Translations under genes and position numbers: made by a program
The notes under the pieces: generated by a model
Databases searched by the model: none
Seen by the model: the letters and a program-made list of their open reading frames with translations, nothing else
Told to the model about the DNA's origin: nothing
Assembly: GCF_019458805.1 (NCBI RefSeq)
Contig: NZ_JAIBOA010000005.1
Location: forward strand, 1 to 64,000
Origin: Actinomadura parmotrematis
GTDB lineage: Bacteria; Actinomycetota; Actinomycetes; Streptosporangiales; Streptosporangiaceae
Reading direction: 5' to 3'
Length of the DNA stretch: 64,000 nucleotides
Shown: in pieces, positions 24,647 through 35,176 of the stretch
Numbering within the stretch: position 1 is the first letter of the stretch
Layout: every line of letters begins with the position of its first letter

Positions 24647-26749
24647 TCAGCGCGCGGCGGTCAGGTCGTACATGGTGACCCCGCCGACCGTCGTCGCGGT
24701 GAAGTTCGCCGCCACCCACTCGCTGATCCTCTGGGCGGCGTCGCTGCCGCTGCTCGCGCGGCCCGCCATCCCGCCGCCGCTGCCGCCGCCGACGAAGTAG
24801 TGGATCTTCTTGTCGGACACCAGCCGCTGGAACCGCGCCAGCGTCGGAGCCGGGTCGGTGCCGTTGAAGCCGCCGATCGCCATCACCGGCAGGCCCGTCG
24901 CCAGCTGGTAGCCGGCCGCGTTGTTGGACCCCACCGTCGCCGCCGCCCACGTGTACGCCGAGGCGTTCGCCTTCAGCGCCGCCGTGGCCTGCGCGCTCGG
25001 CGTCGCCGCGTTCAGCAGCCCGCCCGGACCGCCACCGCGCCCGCCACCACCGCCGCCGCCGGGACCGCCCTGGCCACCGCCGCCGGGGCGGAAGCCGCCG
25101 CCGAACGGGTTGCCGCCGTTCTGGCTCTGGTTGCTCTGCCCGTTCTGGTTCTGGCCGGTTCCGGTGCCGCCGCCCGGCGGCATGCCGCCGAAACCGCCAC
25201 CGCGCATGCCCTGGCCGCCGCCGTTCCAGCCGCCGCGCGGACCCCCGCCGCGCATCCCGCCGAAACCGCCGCCCGTGCTCGGACCCGCCGTCACGATCGC
25301 ACCGGTGTGCGGCGTCTGGACGGTGTCCAGCGCGTACGCGCCCGGCGCCACCAGCAGCACCAGCGCCGCGGCGCCGCCGGCGACCGCGACCACCCGCTCG
25401 GGCAGGAAACGCCCCGCCGCGAGCGCCGCCGCCAGCCCCAGCCCCGCGACCAGCACCAGCGGCCGCAGCCACCCGTGCCAGTCCGGCGTCCGCGACAGCA
25501 GCACGTAGGCCCACCACGCGCTCACCGCGACCGCGCCCGCCAGCACCGGCGTCCAGCGCCGCTCCCACAGCACCCCGGCGCCGATCCCGACCAGCGCCGC
25601 GATCGCCGGCGCCAGCGCCACCGTGTAGTAGTCGTGGAAGATCCCCTGCATGAACGAGAAGACCAGCCCGGTGAGCAGCAGCCAGCCGCCCCACACCAGC
25701 AGCCCCGCCCGCACCCGATCGGTGCGGGCCGCCCGGTACGTGGCCGCCAGGCCCGCGACCAGCAGGACCAGCGCGGCCGGCAGCAGCCAGGAGATCTGAC
25801 CGCCCGACGCCGAACCGAACATCCGCAGCAGCCCCGAGTCCTGGTTGAGGTTGCCCAGGCCGCCGGTCTCGTTGCCGTTCAGCCGGCCGATGCCGTTGTA
25901 GCCGAGCGCCAGCTCCAGCACGCTGTTGTGCTGCGACCCGCCGATGTAGGGCCGCGACCCGGCCGGCGTCAGCGCGACCGCCAGCAGCCACCAGCCCGCC
26001 GCGACCACCATCGCCGCGCCCGCCACCAGCACCTGCACGATCCGCTGGCGCACCGCCACCGGCGCCGTCACCAGGTACACTAGCGCGAACACCGGCACCA
26101 CCAGGAACGCCTGCATCATCTTGGCCAGGAACCCCAGCCCGACGAGCGCCCCGCACACCGCCATCCAGCGCGTGGACCCGCGCTCCTGCGCCCGGACCAG
26201 CGCGTACGCCGCGCCCGTCAGCAGCAGCACCAGCAGCGCGTCGGGGTTGTTGAACCGGAACATCAGCGCCGCGACCGGAGTCAGCGCCATCGCCGCGCCC
26301 GCCAGCAGCGCCGGGACGACACTGGCGGGCGTGCGGCCGAGCGTGCGCCGCACCGCCGCGTACAGCAGCGCCACCGTCGCCACGCCCATCAGCGCCTGCG
26401 GCACCAGGATGCTCCAGGAGTTCACCCCGAAGATCCGGGCCGACAGCTCCATCGGCCACAGCGCCGCCGGCGTCTTGTCCACCGTGATGGCGCCGACGGC
26501 GTCGGAGGAGCCGAAGAAGAACGCCTTCCAGCTCGTGGCGCCCGCCTGCACGGCCGCCGAGTAGAACGCGTTGGCCCACCCGGACGCGCCGAGCCCCCAC
26601 ACGTACAGCACACCCGTCGCGGCGAGCAGCACCAGCAGCGCCGGCCGCGCCCACACCGGATCGCCCGGCCGCTGCCGCCACCCGGCCCGCCACCCGGCCC
26701 GCACGGCCGTCCCCCGGCCGGTCTCCGGCCTCGGCAGTGTCGAGGTCAT
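24647..26749 (-). CDS. GT39-family glycosyltransferase with glycine-rich loop (paralogue 1)
   Basis: A 700-residue integral-membrane glycosyltransferase of the ArnT/PMT superfamily (PF13231). The early segment GWANAFYSAAVQAGATSWKA and VDKTPAALWPMELSARIFG contain the acidic/His region used by polyprenyl-phosphate-sugar dependent enzymes. About eleven hydrophobic helices follow. A Gly/Asn/Gln-rich stretch at about residues 490-580 is low complexity. The exported C-terminal domain has LPVMAIGGFNGTDPAPTLAR and IHYFVGGG. Donor and acceptor are unknown; cell-envelope glycan or lipid modification is likely. It lies 20 bp downstream of a close paralogue, in one operon with GT2-GtrA. Confidence 0.85.
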   Translation of the reverse strand: MTSTLPRPETGRGTAVRAGWRAGWRQRPGDPVWARPALLVLLAATGVLYVWGLGASGWANAFYSAAVQAGATSWKAFFFGSSDAVGAITVDKTPAALWPMELSARIFGVNSWSILVPQALMGVATVALLYAAVRRTLGRTPASVVPALLAGAAMALTPVAALMFRFNNPDALLVLLLTGAAYALVRAQERGSTRWMAVCGALVGLGFLAKMMQAFLVVPVFALVYLVTAPVAVRQRIVQVLVAGAAMVVAAGWWLLAVALTPAGSRPYIGGSQHNSVLELALGYNGIGRLNGNETGGLGNLNQDSGLLRMFGSASGGQISWLLPAALVLLVAGLAATYRAARTDRVRAGLLVWGGWLLLTGLVFSFMQGIFHDYYTVALAPAIAALVGIGAGVLWERRWTPVLAGAVAVSAWWAYVLLSRTPDWHGWLRPLVLVAGLGLAAALAAGRFLPERVVAVAGGAAALVLLVAPGAYALDTVQTPHTGAIVTAGPSTGGGFGGMRGGGPRGGWNGGGQGMRGGGFGGMPPGGGTGTGQNQNGQSNQSQNGGNPFGGGFRPGGGGQGGPGGGGGGGRGGGPGGLLNAATPSAQATAALKANASAYTWAAATVGSNNAAGYQLATGLPVMAIGGFNGTDPAPTLARFQRLVSDKKIHYFVGGGSGGGMAGRASSGSDAAQRISEWVAANFTATTVGGVTMYDLTAAR

Positions 26750-26769
26750 CTGTTCTCCGTCCCCCTGTA

Positions 26770-28938
26770 TCAGCTCAGCTTGTACAGACCCGTGGACGCC
26801 GTGCCATCGCCGGAGCCGCTGCCCGACGTCGACCCCCCGTACTCACCTGCCTTCACCGGCGTCCCGTGCTGCTGCACCCAGGCGGTGACCGACGCGCTCC
26901 CCGAGTCGGGACCGCCGCGCATGCCGCCGCCGTTGACGATGATGTAGCGGAGCTCGCCCTTCTTGACGTACTCCTGCAGCTTGGCGACGGTCATCGCCGG
27001 GTCCGACCCGGTGAAGCCGCCCATCGCCATGACCGGCCGGCCGGTGCTCAGGATGATCGACGAGGCGCTCTGCGCGCTCGACACCGCCACCAGCCACCGC
27101 GCCGACCCCTGGTTCTTCTCCAGGTAGGAGATCATCCGCTGGTCGACCTGGCCGCCGGGGCCGCCGAAGCCGCCGCCCATGCCGCCGCCGGGGAAACCGC
27201 CCCCGCGGTTCCCGCCCCCCGTGCCGTTCCGGGCGCCGTTCTCCGTCCCGTTGTTCGGCGGGGCGCCGTTCTCGGCGCCCGACGGCGGCTGGCCGCCGCC
27301 CGGGAACTGCGGCATCTGGCCGCCGCCCGGGAACTGCGGCATCTGGCCGCCTCCGGGGAACTCGCCGCCGCGCATCCAGCCGCCCCGGCCACCGCCGGGG
27401 CCGCCCTGGCCGCCGGGACGGCCGAAGCCCATCCCGCTGCTCGGACCGGCCGCCGGGTTGGTGCCGTTGACCTGCGTGGACGCCGCCGACAGCGCGTAGG
27501 CCCCCGGCCCCGCCAGGCCCGCCAGCAGGGCCAGCACGGCGCCCGCGCCGAGCACCGGCGTCGCGATCCGCGCGCCGATGCGCGGCACCAGCGCGACCAG
27601 CAGTCCGAGCACGGCCAGTACCGTCGCCACCGCGACCACGTACCGCAGCCACGGGTGCCAGTCCGGCGTCCGGTTCAGCAGGGTGAACGACCAGAGGCCC
27701 GTCATCGCCACGCCCGCCGGCAGCACCCACGCCCACGCGCGCGACCGCCGCCCCGCGTCGAACACCAGCGCGGCGCCGCCGCCGACCAGCGCCGCGATCG
27801 CGGGCGCCAGAGCGGTCGTGTAGTACGGGTGGAAGGTGCCCTCGGCGAAGCTGAACACCACGAAGTGCACCGCCAGCCAGCCGCCCCACAGGATCAGCGC
27901 GGCCCGCGCCAGGTCCGCTCGCGGACGCCTCCACAGCAGCACCAGCCCCGCGACCAGCAGGATCGCCGCCAGCGGCAGCAGCCAGGAGATCTGACCGCCG
28001 ATGATGTCGTTGAACATCCGGCCCGCGCCCGGCTGGCCGCCGAACGAGGCGCCCATCCCGCCGCCCCTGCCGCCGCCGGGCCCGCCCCCGCCGCCGCGGT
28101 TCTCGCCGAAGATGCGGCCGAGGCCGTTGTAGCCGATGACCAGGTCCCAGACGGTGCCGTCGGTGCTGCCGCCGATGAACGGACGCTTGCCCGCCGGGAT
28201 GAGATCGACGATCACCATCCACCAGAAGCTCGACACCGCCAGCACCGCGCCGGCCGCCAGCAGGTGCACGATCCGCCGCACCCATCCCGGCGGCGCCGCG
28301 ATCAGGTAGGCCAGCGCCAGCGCGGGCACCAGCACCCACGCCTGCAGCATCTTGGTGTTGAAGCCGCAGCCGACGAAGAACGCCGCCAGCAGCAGCGGCC
28401 GCAGCCGCCCGGTCTCGATCGCGCGCTGCGTCGCCCACGCCGCCAGCACCAGCAGCAGCACCAGCAGCGTGTCGGGGTTGTTGTCCCGGTCGATCGCCAC
28501 GGTGATGGGGGTGAGCGCCAGCACCAGCGAGGCCACCAGCGCCGCCGGGTACCCGAACGCGCGCCGCACCGTCGCCCACAGCACCGCGACGGCCGCCACG
28601 CCCTCCAGCACCTGCGGCAGCAGCATGCTCCAGGAGGAGAACCCGAAGACCCGCCCGAACAGCGCCATCACCCACAGCGCCATCGGCGGCTTGTCGACGG
28701 TGATGAACGAGGCGGCGTCCAGCGAGCCGAAGAAGAACGCCTTCCAGCTCTGCGTGCCGCTCTTCACCGCGGCCGCGTAGTAGGAGTTGGCGTAGCCGGC
28801 GCTGTTGATGCCCCAGGCGTACAGCGCGAACGCCAGCACCAGCACCGCCGCCAGCGCGGGCCAGGCCCAGCGCGGCCGGACGGCGGCGTCGCGCTCGCCG
28901 GCGCCGGGCCGGGCCGAAGTGATCGTCTCGGTCGTCAT
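26770..28938 (-). CDS. GT39-family glycosyltransferase with glycine-rich loop (paralogue 2)
   Basis: A 722-residue paralogue of the downstream gene with the same plan: GYANSYYAAAVKSGTQSWKA and VDKPPMALWVMALFG near the start, about eleven membrane helices, a glycine-rich loop and an exported C-terminal domain with RPVMAMGGFTGSDPAMTV. Two separate Gly-rich inserts are seen, one between helices near residue 290 and a long one near 520-610 that includes a triplicated EFPGGGQMPQ-type unit. The ATG at 28938 overlaps the stop of GT2-GtrA (ATGA). That neighbour likely makes or flips the lipid-linked sugar donor that this enzyme uses. Confidence 0.87.
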   Translation of the reverse strand: MTTETITSARPGAGERDAAVRPRWAWPALAAVLVLAFALYAWGINSAGYANSYYAAAVKSGTQSWKAFFFGSLDAASFITVDKPPMALWVMALFGRVFGFSSWSMLLPQVLEGVAAVAVLWATVRRAFGYPAALVASLVLALTPITVAIDRDNNPDTLLVLLLVLAAWATQRAIETGRLRPLLLAAFFVGCGFNTKMLQAWVLVPALALAYLIAAPPGWVRRIVHLLAAGAVLAVSSFWWMVIVDLIPAGKRPFIGGSTDGTVWDLVIGYNGLGRIFGENRGGGGGPGGGRGGGMGASFGGQPGAGRMFNDIIGGQISWLLPLAAILLVAGLVLLWRRPRADLARAALILWGGWLAVHFVVFSFAEGTFHPYYTTALAPAIAALVGGGAALVFDAGRRSRAWAWVLPAGVAMTGLWSFTLLNRTPDWHPWLRYVVAVATVLAVLGLLVALVPRIGARIATPVLGAGAVLALLAGLAGPGAYALSAASTQVNGTNPAAGPSSGMGFGRPGGQGGPGGGRGGWMRGGEFPGGGQMPQFPGGGQMPQFPGGGQPPSGAENGAPPNNGTENGARNGTGGGNRGGGFPGGGMGGGFGGPGGQVDQRMISYLEKNQGSARWLVAVSSAQSASSIILSTGRPVMAMGGFTGSDPAMTVAKLQEYVKKGELRYIIVNGGGMRGGPDSGSASVTAWVQQHGTPVKAGEYGGSTSGSGSGDGTASTGLYKLS
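27289..27342. repeat. 27-bp in-frame tandem repeat in GT39 paralogue
   Basis: Two exact 27-bp copies (27289-27315 and 27316-27342) plus a decayed third (27343 onward) encode nine-residue units PGGGQMPQF. Because 27 is divisible by three the frame is kept, so copy number can vary without breaking the gene. It lies in the low-complexity loop that precedes the exported domain. Confidence 0.8.
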
Positions 28939-30179
28939 GATTCGCCCTCCTGCCGGCGCAACCGCCGGGGGTGGAAGATCCAGGCACGCATCAGCAGGAA
29001 CCGCACCAGCGTCGCCAGGCCGTTGGCGCACACCAGCGCGAGCAGCTCCACGAGCCGCGACGCGCCGGGCGCGAGCGCGTGCAGCAGCGCCAGGCCCCCG
29101 GTGCTGAGCGCCAGCCCGAGCAGGAACGTCAGGCCGCCCTCGATCTGGTGGCGCAGCGCGCCCCGCGACCCGGTCACCCCGAAGGTGAAGCGCCGGTTGG
29201 CGGCGGTGTTGCCGACGGTGGTGATGATCAGGGACACGGCGTTGGCCCACAGCGGGCCCATGAACAGGCGCAGCAGCACGAACAGCACCAGCTGCGCCAG
29301 CGTGCTGACCACGCCGATGACCGCGAACACCGGCAGCTGGCGGCGCATCCCCGCCGGCAGCTGCGGCTGCGGCCGGCCCCGCACGGGCGTGGTGAACCCG
29401 CCGGTCAGGATGCGGCGCCCCACGCGCGCCATGCCGCGCAGATCGTCCAGCGCGGTGCGCAGCACGTCCACCCTCGAATCGGGGTCGTCGGTCCAGTCCA
29501 CCGGCACCTCGTGGATGCGCAGCCCGTTGCGCTCGGCCAGCAGCAGCAGCTCGGTGTCGAAGAACCACTCCTCATCCTCCACCGACGGCAGCAGCGCCTG
29601 CGCGATCTCGGTGCGGGCCGCCTTGAACCCGCACTGCGCGTCGCTGAACCGGGCCGCCAGCGCCGTGCGCAGCAGCAGGTTGTAGCAGCGCGACACCACC
29701 TCGCGGCGCGGCCCCCGCACCACCGCCGACCCGCGCGTCAGCCGGCTCCCGATCGCCAGATCGCTGTGCCCGGAGATCAGCGGCGCCACCAGCGGCAGGA
29801 ACGCGTCCAGATCGGTGGACAGGTCCACGTCCATGTACGCCACGACGTCGGCGTCGCTGCCGCTCCACACCGCCCGCAGCGCCCGGCCCCGGCCCTTGGC
29901 CTCCAGCCGCACCGCCCGCACGTGCGCCAGCTCGGCCGTCAGCTCCTCGGCGATCCGCCACGTCCCGTCGGTGCTCGCGTTGTCGGCGACGGTGACGCGG
30001 AAGGCGTAGGGGAAGGTGGCGGAGAGGTAGCCGTGCAGGCGCCGCACGCTCGACGCCAGCACGCGCTCCTCGTTGTGGACGGGCACCACGACCTCGACCA
30101 GGCGGCCCCTGCCGTGGTGCTCCGTCGGCTCGGGGGGCGGCCCGGCGGGGGTGTCCCGCTCGGTGACCAGGTGGCTCAT
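28935..30179 (-). CDS. Bifunctional GT2 glycosyltransferase and GtrA-like flippase domain
   Basis: A 414-residue fusion. Residues about 28-245 are a family 2 glycosyltransferase like dolichol-phosphate-mannose synthase: VVVPVHNEERVL, VADNASTDGTW, and the metal-binding DVDLSTDLDAF (DxD). Residues about 285-400 form four hydrophobic helices of the GtrA family, with NAVSLIITTVGNTAANRRFTF. Such fusions make polyprenyl-phosphate sugar and help move it across the membrane. It begins the operon leading to the two GT39 enzymes and lies 66 bp downstream of the two-component kinase, in the same direction. No ribosome site is obvious before the ATG. Confidence 0.9.
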   Translation of the reverse strand: MSHLVTERDTPAGPPPEPTEHHGRGRLVEVVVPVHNEERVLASSVRRLHGYLSATFPYAFRVTVADNASTDGTWRIAEELTAELAHVRAVRLEAKGRGRALRAVWSGSDADVVAYMDVDLSTDLDAFLPLVAPLISGHSDLAIGSRLTRGSAVVRGPRREVVSRCYNLLLRTALAARFSDAQCGFKAARTEIAQALLPSVEDEEWFFDTELLLLAERNGLRIHEVPVDWTDDPDSRVDVLRTALDDLRGMARVGRRILTGGFTTPVRGRPQPQLPAGMRRQLPVFAVIGVVSTLAQLVLFVLLRLFMGPLWANAVSLIITTVGNTAANRRFTFGVTGSRGALRHQIEGGLTFLLGLALSTGGLALLHALAPGASRLVELLALVCANGLATLVRFLLMRAWIFHPRRLRRQEGES

Positions 30180-30245
30180 GTGACCACTGTCGGCAACCGC
30201 CGTGGGAGGGCCCTGAGCCCTTTCTTAACGGAAGATGAGAATGCG

Positions 30246-31685
30246 TCAGTCGACGGGCTCGGCGGTGCCCGGCAGCCACGCCCGCGCCAGCGTCCCGCCG
30301 CCGGGGGCGGGCTCCAGCGCGACCTTGCCGCCGCCCTCGCCGACGACGCGCGCCACGATCGACAGGCCGAGGCCCGAGCCGGGCAGGCTGCGCGCCGACG
30401 GCGACCGCCAGAACCGCTCGAACACGTGCGGCAGGTCCGCGCCGTCGATGCCGGGGCCGTGGTCGCGGACGGTCAGCTCCCCGTCGGCGAGCCGCACCTC
30501 GATGTCCCCGCCCGGCGGGGAGAACTTCACCGCGTTGTCCAGCAGGTTCACCACCGCCCGCTCCAGCGAGCTCGGCTCGCCGTGCACGAACCACTGCTTG
30601 ATCTGAGCGTCGATGTGCAGGCCCGGGCCGCGCAGCCGGGCCCGCTCCACGGCCCGCTCCACCACCTCGTGCAGCGCGACGGTCTCGCGGCTGGGCTCGC
30701 GGTCGGCCGGACGGGCCAGCTCCAGCAGGTCGCCGACCAGGCTCGACAGCTCCACCATCTGCGCCTTCACGCTGGTCAGCAGCCGGTGTCGGGTCTCGGG
30801 CGGCAGCTCCCGGCCGGTCGCCTCCGAGCGCAGCATCAGGTCGATGTTGGTGCGCAGGCTCGTCAGCGGCGTCCGCAGCTCGTGGCCGGCGTCGGCGATG
30901 AGCTGCTGCTGGCGCTCCCGGGACGCCTCCAGCGCCGCCGTCATCGTGTTGAACGAGTGGCTGAGCCGCGCGATCTCGTCGGTCCCCTCCTCGGGGATGC
31001 GGGTGTTGAGGTCCTCGGTGCGGGCGATGTGCTCCACCGCGCCGGTCAGCCGGTCCACCGGCCGCAGCGACGCCCGCGCGATCATCAGGCCGGCGCCCGC
31101 CGACACCACCACGCCGAGCGCGGCGACCGCCACCAGCGCGAGCGCGAGCCCCTCCAGCGGCGCGTTCACCTCGTCCAGGTCGATCGCGACCGACAGGGCG
31201 CCAAGAGGCTGCTTGGTCACGTCGTCGACGAGCTGGACCGTCCTGATCCGCACGTCGGTCCTCTCCCCCGAAGAGGTCACTCCGTGCCCGTTGTGCACGG
31301 TCCCCTCCCGCTTGCCCGCCGCCACCGTCCGGTCGGCGCCGGTCACCGTCAGGGCACCTCCGTTGGGCAGCGTGCAGGCGTCGCCCTGGACGTTCACCAC
31401 CTGGATGAACTCGGCCGGCCCCGAACGCGGCGGCAGTTCGTCGGAAGTCTGGGGCTTGGCGGTGCAGGCGTTCAGCGCGCGGGCGATCTGCTGGTCGCGC
31501 CAGCCGCCGCGACCCGGCGGGAAGCCCGGCCCGCCCGGCGAGCTCGCCATCAGCCGCCCGTCCAGCTCGTGGTAGAGCTGCTGGCGGACCACGAACCAGC
31601 TCAGCACCGCGCACGCCGCGACCGCCACGGCCACCGCCGCCGCGATCAGCAGGGCGAGGCGGCCGCGCAGCGACAGCCGGCGCAT
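30246..31685 (-). CDS. Sensor histidine kinase, HisKA class (MprB-like)
   Basis: A 479-residue membrane kinase. TM1 is at about 10-33, an extracytoplasmic sensor domain of about 145 residues with two Cys follows, and TM2 is at about 180-203. Next come a HAMP domain, the H-box DAGHELRTPL with His268, an N-box NLLDNAVKF, and G-boxes DHGPGIDG and GSGLGLSIV. The start codon overlaps the response regulator's stop (TGATG), so they are coupled. It resembles actinobacterial envelope-stress systems such as MprAB or CseBC. The downstream envelope glycosyltransferase operon is a plausible target. Confidence 0.93.
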   Translation of the reverse strand: MRRLSLRGRLALLIAAAVAVAVAACAVLSWFVVRQQLYHELDGRLMASSPGGPGFPPGRGGWRDQQIARALNACTAKPQTSDELPPRSGPAEFIQVVNVQGDACTLPNGGALTVTGADRTVAAGKREGTVHNGHGVTSSGERTDVRIRTVQLVDDVTKQPLGALSVAIDLDEVNAPLEGLALALVAVAALGVVVSAGAGLMIARASLRPVDRLTGAVEHIARTEDLNTRIPEEGTDEIARLSHSFNTMTAALEASRERQQQLIADAGHELRTPLTSLRTNIDLMLRSEATGRELPPETRHRLLTSVKAQMVELSSLVGDLLELARPADREPSRETVALHEVVERAVERARLRGPGLHIDAQIKQWFVHGEPSSLERAVVNLLDNAVKFSPPGGDIEVRLADGELTVRDHGPGIDGADLPHVFERFWRSPSARSLPGSGLGLSIVARVVGEGGGKVALEPAPGGGTLARAWLPGTAEPVD

Positions 31686-32386
31686 CACGATCCCGAGCGC
31701 AGCACGTAGCCGACGCCGCGCACGGTGTGCACCAGCCGCGGCAGCCCGCCCGCCTCGGTCTTGCGCCGCAGGTACATCACGTACACGTCCAGGGAGTTGG
31801 AGGCGGGCTCGAAGTCGAACCCCCAGACGGTCTCCAGGATCTGCTCGCGCGTCAGCACCTGCCGGGGGTGCAGCATGAACATCTCCAGCAGCATGAACTC
31901 GGTCCGCGTCAGCTCCAGCGGCCGGCCGGCGCGCGTCACCTCGCGGGTCGCGGTGTTCATGACCAGGTCGTCGAAGGCCAGCACGTCCTGGTCGGGCCGC
32001 TCGGGCGCGGGCGCCACCATGGCGCTGCGGCGCAGCAGGGCGCGGACGCGGGCCAGCAGCTCGTCCAGCTCGAACGGCTTGACCAGGTAGTCGTCGGCGC
32101 CGGCGTCCAGGCCGGTGACGCGGTCGCCGACCATGTCGCGGGCCGTCAGCATCAGCACCGGCATGGTGGCGCCCTGCGCGCGCAGCCGCCGGCAGGTGGT
32201 GAGGCCGTCCATCCGCGGCATCAGCACGTCCAGCACGATCAGGTCGGGCTCGCACTCGGCGGCGCGCTCCAGCGCCAGCACCCCGTCGGCGGCGGAGTCG
32301 ACCTGGTAGCCCTCGAACTCCAGGCTGCCGGCCAGTGACTCGCGGACGGCCGGCTCGTCGTCCACGATCAGAATCCGCTGCTCCAT
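31685..32386 (-). CDS. OmpR-family response regulator (MprA-like)
   Basis: A 233-residue response regulator. The receiver has the acidic pair DD at 9-10, phospho-acceptor Asp53 in [14 protein letters not shown] at about 82 and Lys in VKPFEL. The C-terminal winged helix (about 135-230) includes [17 protein letters not shown] and [15 protein letters not shown] with [12 protein letters not shown] 32386 has no ribosome site; a TACGGT box (minus strand, 32393-32398) lies 6 bases before it, so translation is probably leaderless. It is the first gene of the kinase pair. Confidence 0.94.
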   Translation of the reverse strand: MEQRILIVDDEPAVRESLAGSLEFEGYQVDSAADGVLALERAAECEPDLIVLDVLMPRMDGLTTCRRLRAQGATMPVLMLTARDMVGDRVTGLDAGADDYLVKPFELDELLARVRALLRRSAMVAPAPERPDQDVLAFDDLVMNTATREVTRAGRPLELTRTEFMLLEMFMLHPRQVLTREQILETVWGFDFEPASNSLDVYVMYLRRKTEAGGLPRLVHTVRGVGYVLRSGS

Positions 32387-32434
32387 GCACCCACCGTAAC
32401 CAGCGGGAACGGCGATGCCAGCACCGGACGGCCT

Positions 32435-32457
32435 ATTCTCATCGATCTCTCACGATC
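32435..32457. promoter_or_regulatory. Direct repeats upstream of response regulator
   Basis: ATTCTCATCGATC followed by TCTCACGATC gives near-repeats of TCTCA-CGATC about 11 bp apart, the layout of OmpR-family binding sites, 50-70 bp upstream of the regulator gene. The 9-mer ATTCTCATC also occurs on the minus strand at 30234-30242, in front of the GT2-GtrA gene. Autoregulation and shared control are inferred. Confidence 0.4.
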
Positions 32458-32471
32458 TCCTGAGCAGGCGT

Positions 32472-33896
32472 TCAGCCCGCGCTCGGGGACGCCTCGCCGG
32501 GGGCGTGCGCGCCGGTCCGGACCGTCGCCGCGACGGTCCGCCCGGACGGCCCGGACACCGCCGTCAGGATCGGCACCGCCAGCGCGGCGCCCGCCCGCCG
32601 CGGGGTGGTGCGGCGGCCCGGACGGTAGCGGGCGGCGCCGCGCCGCGGGCCCGCCGCGATCGCCGGAACCCCGGCCCGCACCAGCACGTCGGTGCGCTCC
32701 AGCACCTCGCCCGCCGGGGCGGCGGTGACGACGGTCCCCGACGCGCGCATCGACGCCCGCGCCGCCCGCACCGCCATGTCGGCGAACGAGTCGGTGAACG
32801 ACGGGGCGCCGCCCTCGGCGGGCGCCGGCGGGACCGGCCGGGTCGCGGCCTGCCAGCTCCTACGGGTGACGTCGACGACCACGTCCCGGGCGACGTCGCG
32901 CATGAGGCCGCGCAGCCGCTCCTTCAGCGCCGCCTTCAGCGCCTCGCGCAGCAGCTCCGACACGACCGCCTGGACGGCGAGCGCGGTCGCCCGCGTCGCG
33001 CCGCGCACGGCCAGGTCGCGGGCGGTGCGGGCCAGCTCGCTGCCCGCCACGGCGGTCAGCAGGTCGCGCGCGGCGCGGCCCGCCTCGCTGCCGGCGGCCT
33101 GCCCGGCGGCGTCGCCCACGGCGGCGGCGAGCGGCCCGAGCCCGGCGGCGTCGGCGCGGTCGCGGACGGTCCCGGCGACCTCGCGGGCGGCCTCGCGGGC
33201 GACCCGCCGCACCACCTGGACGATCACCGGGCGGCCCACCTCCAGGGCGACCTCCACCGCGACGTCGGCGACGGTGTCCAGCGCGGCGTCCATGACGGTG
33301 CGGGTGGCGGCCTGCACCAGCGGCGCGGACGCGGCCCGGTTCGCCACGTCCAGCGCGGTGGCGGCCGCGGCCCGCGCGAACGGCGACTGCGCGGCCAGCC
33401 GGGCCGCGGCGGCCGCCATCGGATGCTGGACGGCCTGCCCGGCGAGCGTGACGGCGGTGGTGGCGCCGGCGAACGCGGCGCCGGTGACGGCGTTGGACTC
33501 GGCGGCGGCGCGCGCCTCCAGCACGGCCTTCTCGGCCGCCGCCGAGGCGGCCTTGACCGCGGCGTCGCGGGCCGCCCGCTCGATGACGCCCATGGCGCCC
33601 GACCGGTCGAGCTGGTCGATGATCTGCGCGGCGGCGCGGTCGGCGGCGTCCCGCCCGGCCTGGCGGACCGGGCCGGTCAGCTCCAGCGCGCGGCGCGCGG
33701 CGTCCGAGGCGGCCGGCGCGAGCCCGGCCCAGGCGTCCTCCAGGCGGCGCGCGGCGGCCCGGTCGAGCGTCGCGGGCAGCCGCTCGGCCCGCCCGTCCGC
33801 CCGCCCGTCCGCGCCGGCCCCAGGCGTCCCGCCCGGCCCTCCCACCTGCTGGTCCACGGCCAAGCCCCCTCGTATCGGGTCCCTTCGATTCACCAT
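32472..33896 (-). CDS. Alanine-rich helical protein of unknown function
   Basis: A 474-residue protein that is nearly all alanine, arginine, valine, aspartate and glutamate, with no Cys. It shows long runs of amphipathic helix with a loose repeating pattern (VARDVAR, AAREVAGTVRDRAD, AARDLLTAVAG). No signal peptide or membrane segment is evident. The start at GTG 33896 or the Met a little later cannot be decided. The complementary plus strand is also open but gives a Ser/Arg/Ala-rich shadow, so minus is preferred. No family recognised. Structural roles such as a coiled scaffold are only a guess. Confidence 0.55.
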   Translation of the reverse strand: MVNRRDPIRGGLAVDQQVGGPGGTPGAGADGRADGRAERLPATLDRAAARRLEDAWAGLAPAASDAARRALELTGPVRQAGRDAADRAAAQIIDQLDRSGAMGVIERAARDAAVKAASAAAEKAVLEARAAAESNAVTGAAFAGATTAVTLAGQAVQHPMAAAAARLAAQSPFARAAAATALDVANRAASAPLVQAATRTVMDAALDTVADVAVEVALEVGRPVIVQVVRRVAREAAREVAGTVRDRADAAGLGPLAAAVGDAAGQAAGSEAGRAARDLLTAVAGSELARTARDLAVRGATRATALAVQAVVSELLREALKAALKERLRGLMRDVARDVVVDVTRRSWQAATRPVPPAPAEGGAPSFTDSFADMAVRAARASMRASGTVVTAAPAGEVLERTDVLVRAGVPAIAAGPRRGAARYRPGRRTTPRRAGAALAVPILTAVSGPSGRTVAATVRTGAHAPGEASPSAG

Positions 33897-33973
33897 AACC
33901 GGCGAAAAATCGTTTCCACCTCATACCAGGGTGGGAGCTACACTGGCCCCCGAGCCCGAGAGGAGGTGGACGT

Positions 33974-34042
33974 ATGGCCGTCATCGCGGCCGCTGCCCTG
34001 CGCAGCCTCCGAACCGTCCACCCGTTCCGGGCCGGCGTCTGA
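33974..34042 (+). CDS. Possible 22-residue leader peptide upstream of rsgA
   Basis: ATG 33974 has a near-perfect ribosome site (AGGAGGTGG, 4 bases away), opens a 22-codon frame (MAVIAAAALRSLRTVHPFRAGV) and ends at TGA 34042, 51 bases before the rsgA start. The rsgA start itself has a weak site, so this short frame has the best initiation signal in the transcript. That fits an upstream coupling or attenuation peptide. It could also be an unrelated small protein or chance. Confidence 0.5.
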   Translation: MAVIAAAALRSLRTVHPFRAGV

Positions 34043-34093
34043 CCGCGCGTCACCGACCGCCTCCGCCGGCCCTTGCACCCAAGGGTTCTCGCG

Positions 34094-35176
<1,083 letters not shown>

